Shown here in pieces: positions 6,353 to 6,996 of a stretch of DNA of 6,996 nucleotides (within the stretch, counting starts at the first letter, position 1; each line of letters starts with the position of its first letter). The notes beneath the pieces were generated by a model. The model was not told where the DNA came from. It saw only the letters and a program-made list of their open reading frames with translations, and did no database searches. This stretch comes from a bacterium (GTDB taxonomy: Bacteria > UBA3054). Both the position numbers and the translations under genes were made by a program. The stretch lies in the NCBI GenBank assembly GCA_017538635.1, contig JAFYIM010000168.1, forward strand, positions 1 through 6,996, in the 5' to 3' direction.

Positions 6353-6996
6353 ATGGAAAAAAGAACAAAGTACGTCTTCATCACGGGCGGCGTGGTGTCG
6401 AGCTTAGGGAAAGGCATAACGTCGGCGAGCCTTGCCCTTCTTCTGAAAAGCCGGGGCTACAACGTTTTCATGCAAAAACTGGATCCTTATCTGAACATCG
6501 ATCCAGGAACCATGAGCCCTTACCAGCACGGCGAAGTTTTCGTGACGGACGACGGGACGGAAGCGGACTTAGACCTCGGGCACTATGAGCGTTTCGCAGG
6601 CGTCACTTGCAGCAAAGCCTCCAACTACACCAGCGGCAAGATCTATTCCGCTGTGCTGCAAAGAGAGCGCCAGGGCGGATACCTGGGCGGCACGGTGCAG
6701 GTCATTCCGCATATCACCAACGAGATCAAATCCGCCATCCGAAGCGCGGCCGGCCCCGACGTGGACATCGTTTTGTGCGAGATCGGCGGCGTTTCCGGCG
6801 ACATCGAATCGCTGCCTTTCCTGGAAGCGGCCAGACAGTTCCGTTTCGAGGAAGGCCCGAGCAACACATGCTTCGTGCATTTGACGCTCGTTCCGTATCT
6901 GCGGGCGGCAGGGGAATTGAAGACCAAGCCCAGCCAGCAGTCCGTGGCGGTTTTGCGTTCCATCGGTATCATCCCGGACATTTTGGTCTGCCGCAC
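6353..6996 (+). CDS. pyrG: CTP synthase, N-terminal part (cut by right edge)
   Basis: Makes CTP from UTP, ATP and glutamine. Only the first 214 codons are present, covering most of the amidoligase (synthetase) domain; the glutaminase domain lies beyond the edge. The hallmarks are [11 protein letters not shown] (12-22), [20 protein letters not shown] (42-61), [10 protein letters not shown] (72-81), [11 protein letters not shown] (112-122), [11 protein letters not shown] (143-153) and LVPYL (179-183). Two spots differ from the common consensus: GGVSGD for GGTVGD, and KPSQQS (192-197) for KPTQHS near the nucleotide site. No Shine-Dalgarno is adjacent to the ATG; AAGGAGG lies about 37 bases upstream, inside thiE. 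With a 4-base gap to thiE it is probably cotranscribed and translationally coupled with the thiamine genes. Function is not in doubt. Confidence 0.96.
   Translation, partial: MEKRTKYVFITGGVVSSLGKGITSASLALLLKSRGYNVFMQKLDPYLNIDPGTMSPYQHGEVFVTDDGTEADLDLGHYERFAGVTCSKASNYTSGKIYSAVLQRERQGGYLGGTVQVIPHITNEIKSAIRSAAGPDVDIVLCEIGGVSGDIESLPFLEAARQFRFEEGPSNTCFVHLTLVPYLRAAGELKTKPSQQSVAVLRSIGIIPDILVCR

Overview
The window is a compact, gene-dense stretch of a bacterial chromosome. It carries eight protein genes, seven of them rightward. The organism is probably a diderm (Gram-negative-type) anaerobe. The support is a predicted lipoprotein, a membrane-anchored metallophosphoesterase of the YkuE/LpxG type, and a Thi4-type thiazole synthase carrying the histidine linked to use of free sulfide. 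A phylum cannot be fixed from sequence alone. The main genes are GC-rich (about 59% in two folD lines counted by hand), while the lipoprotein gene is about 38% GC.

Layout. At 1-152 (minus strand) is the 5' part of rpmF (ribosomal protein L32), with a near-consensus promoter at 201-229. Divergent from it, at 266-916, is a small lipoate-protein ligase-family enzyme. Its only visible promoter element is an extended -10 box directly in front of the ATG, which suggests a leaderless mRNA. A near copy of this box lies at 921-929 and probably drives an AT-rich gene (1006-1515) for an unidentified lipoprotein, whose leader holds a GNRA hairpin. folD (1572-2459) and a metallophosphoesterase gene (2463-3482) follow, 3 bases apart.

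The second half is a thiamine operon. A sigma70-type promoter (3505-3533) with a palindrome in its spacer leads straight into a TPP riboswitch (about 3541-3626). The conserved 3' end of the riboswitch doubles as the ribosome binding site of thiC. thiC (pyrimidine branch), thi4 (thiazole branch) and thiE (joining step) follow with a 10-base gap and a 4-base overlap. Together they encode both thiamine half-molecules and their coupling without ThiG/ThiH/ThiS/ThiF. pyrG (CTP synthase) begins 4 bases after thiE and runs off the right edge.

No mobile element, tRNA, rRNA or CRISPR array was seen, and no gap between genes exceeds about 150 bases. The most notable points are the His-type Thi4 replacing the ThiG pathway, the very compact riboswitch with a hard-to-find P1 helix, the palindrome inside the thiC promoter, the leaderless-type promoter, and pyrG coupled to thiamine genes. 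I found no clear evidence of a wholly new system.
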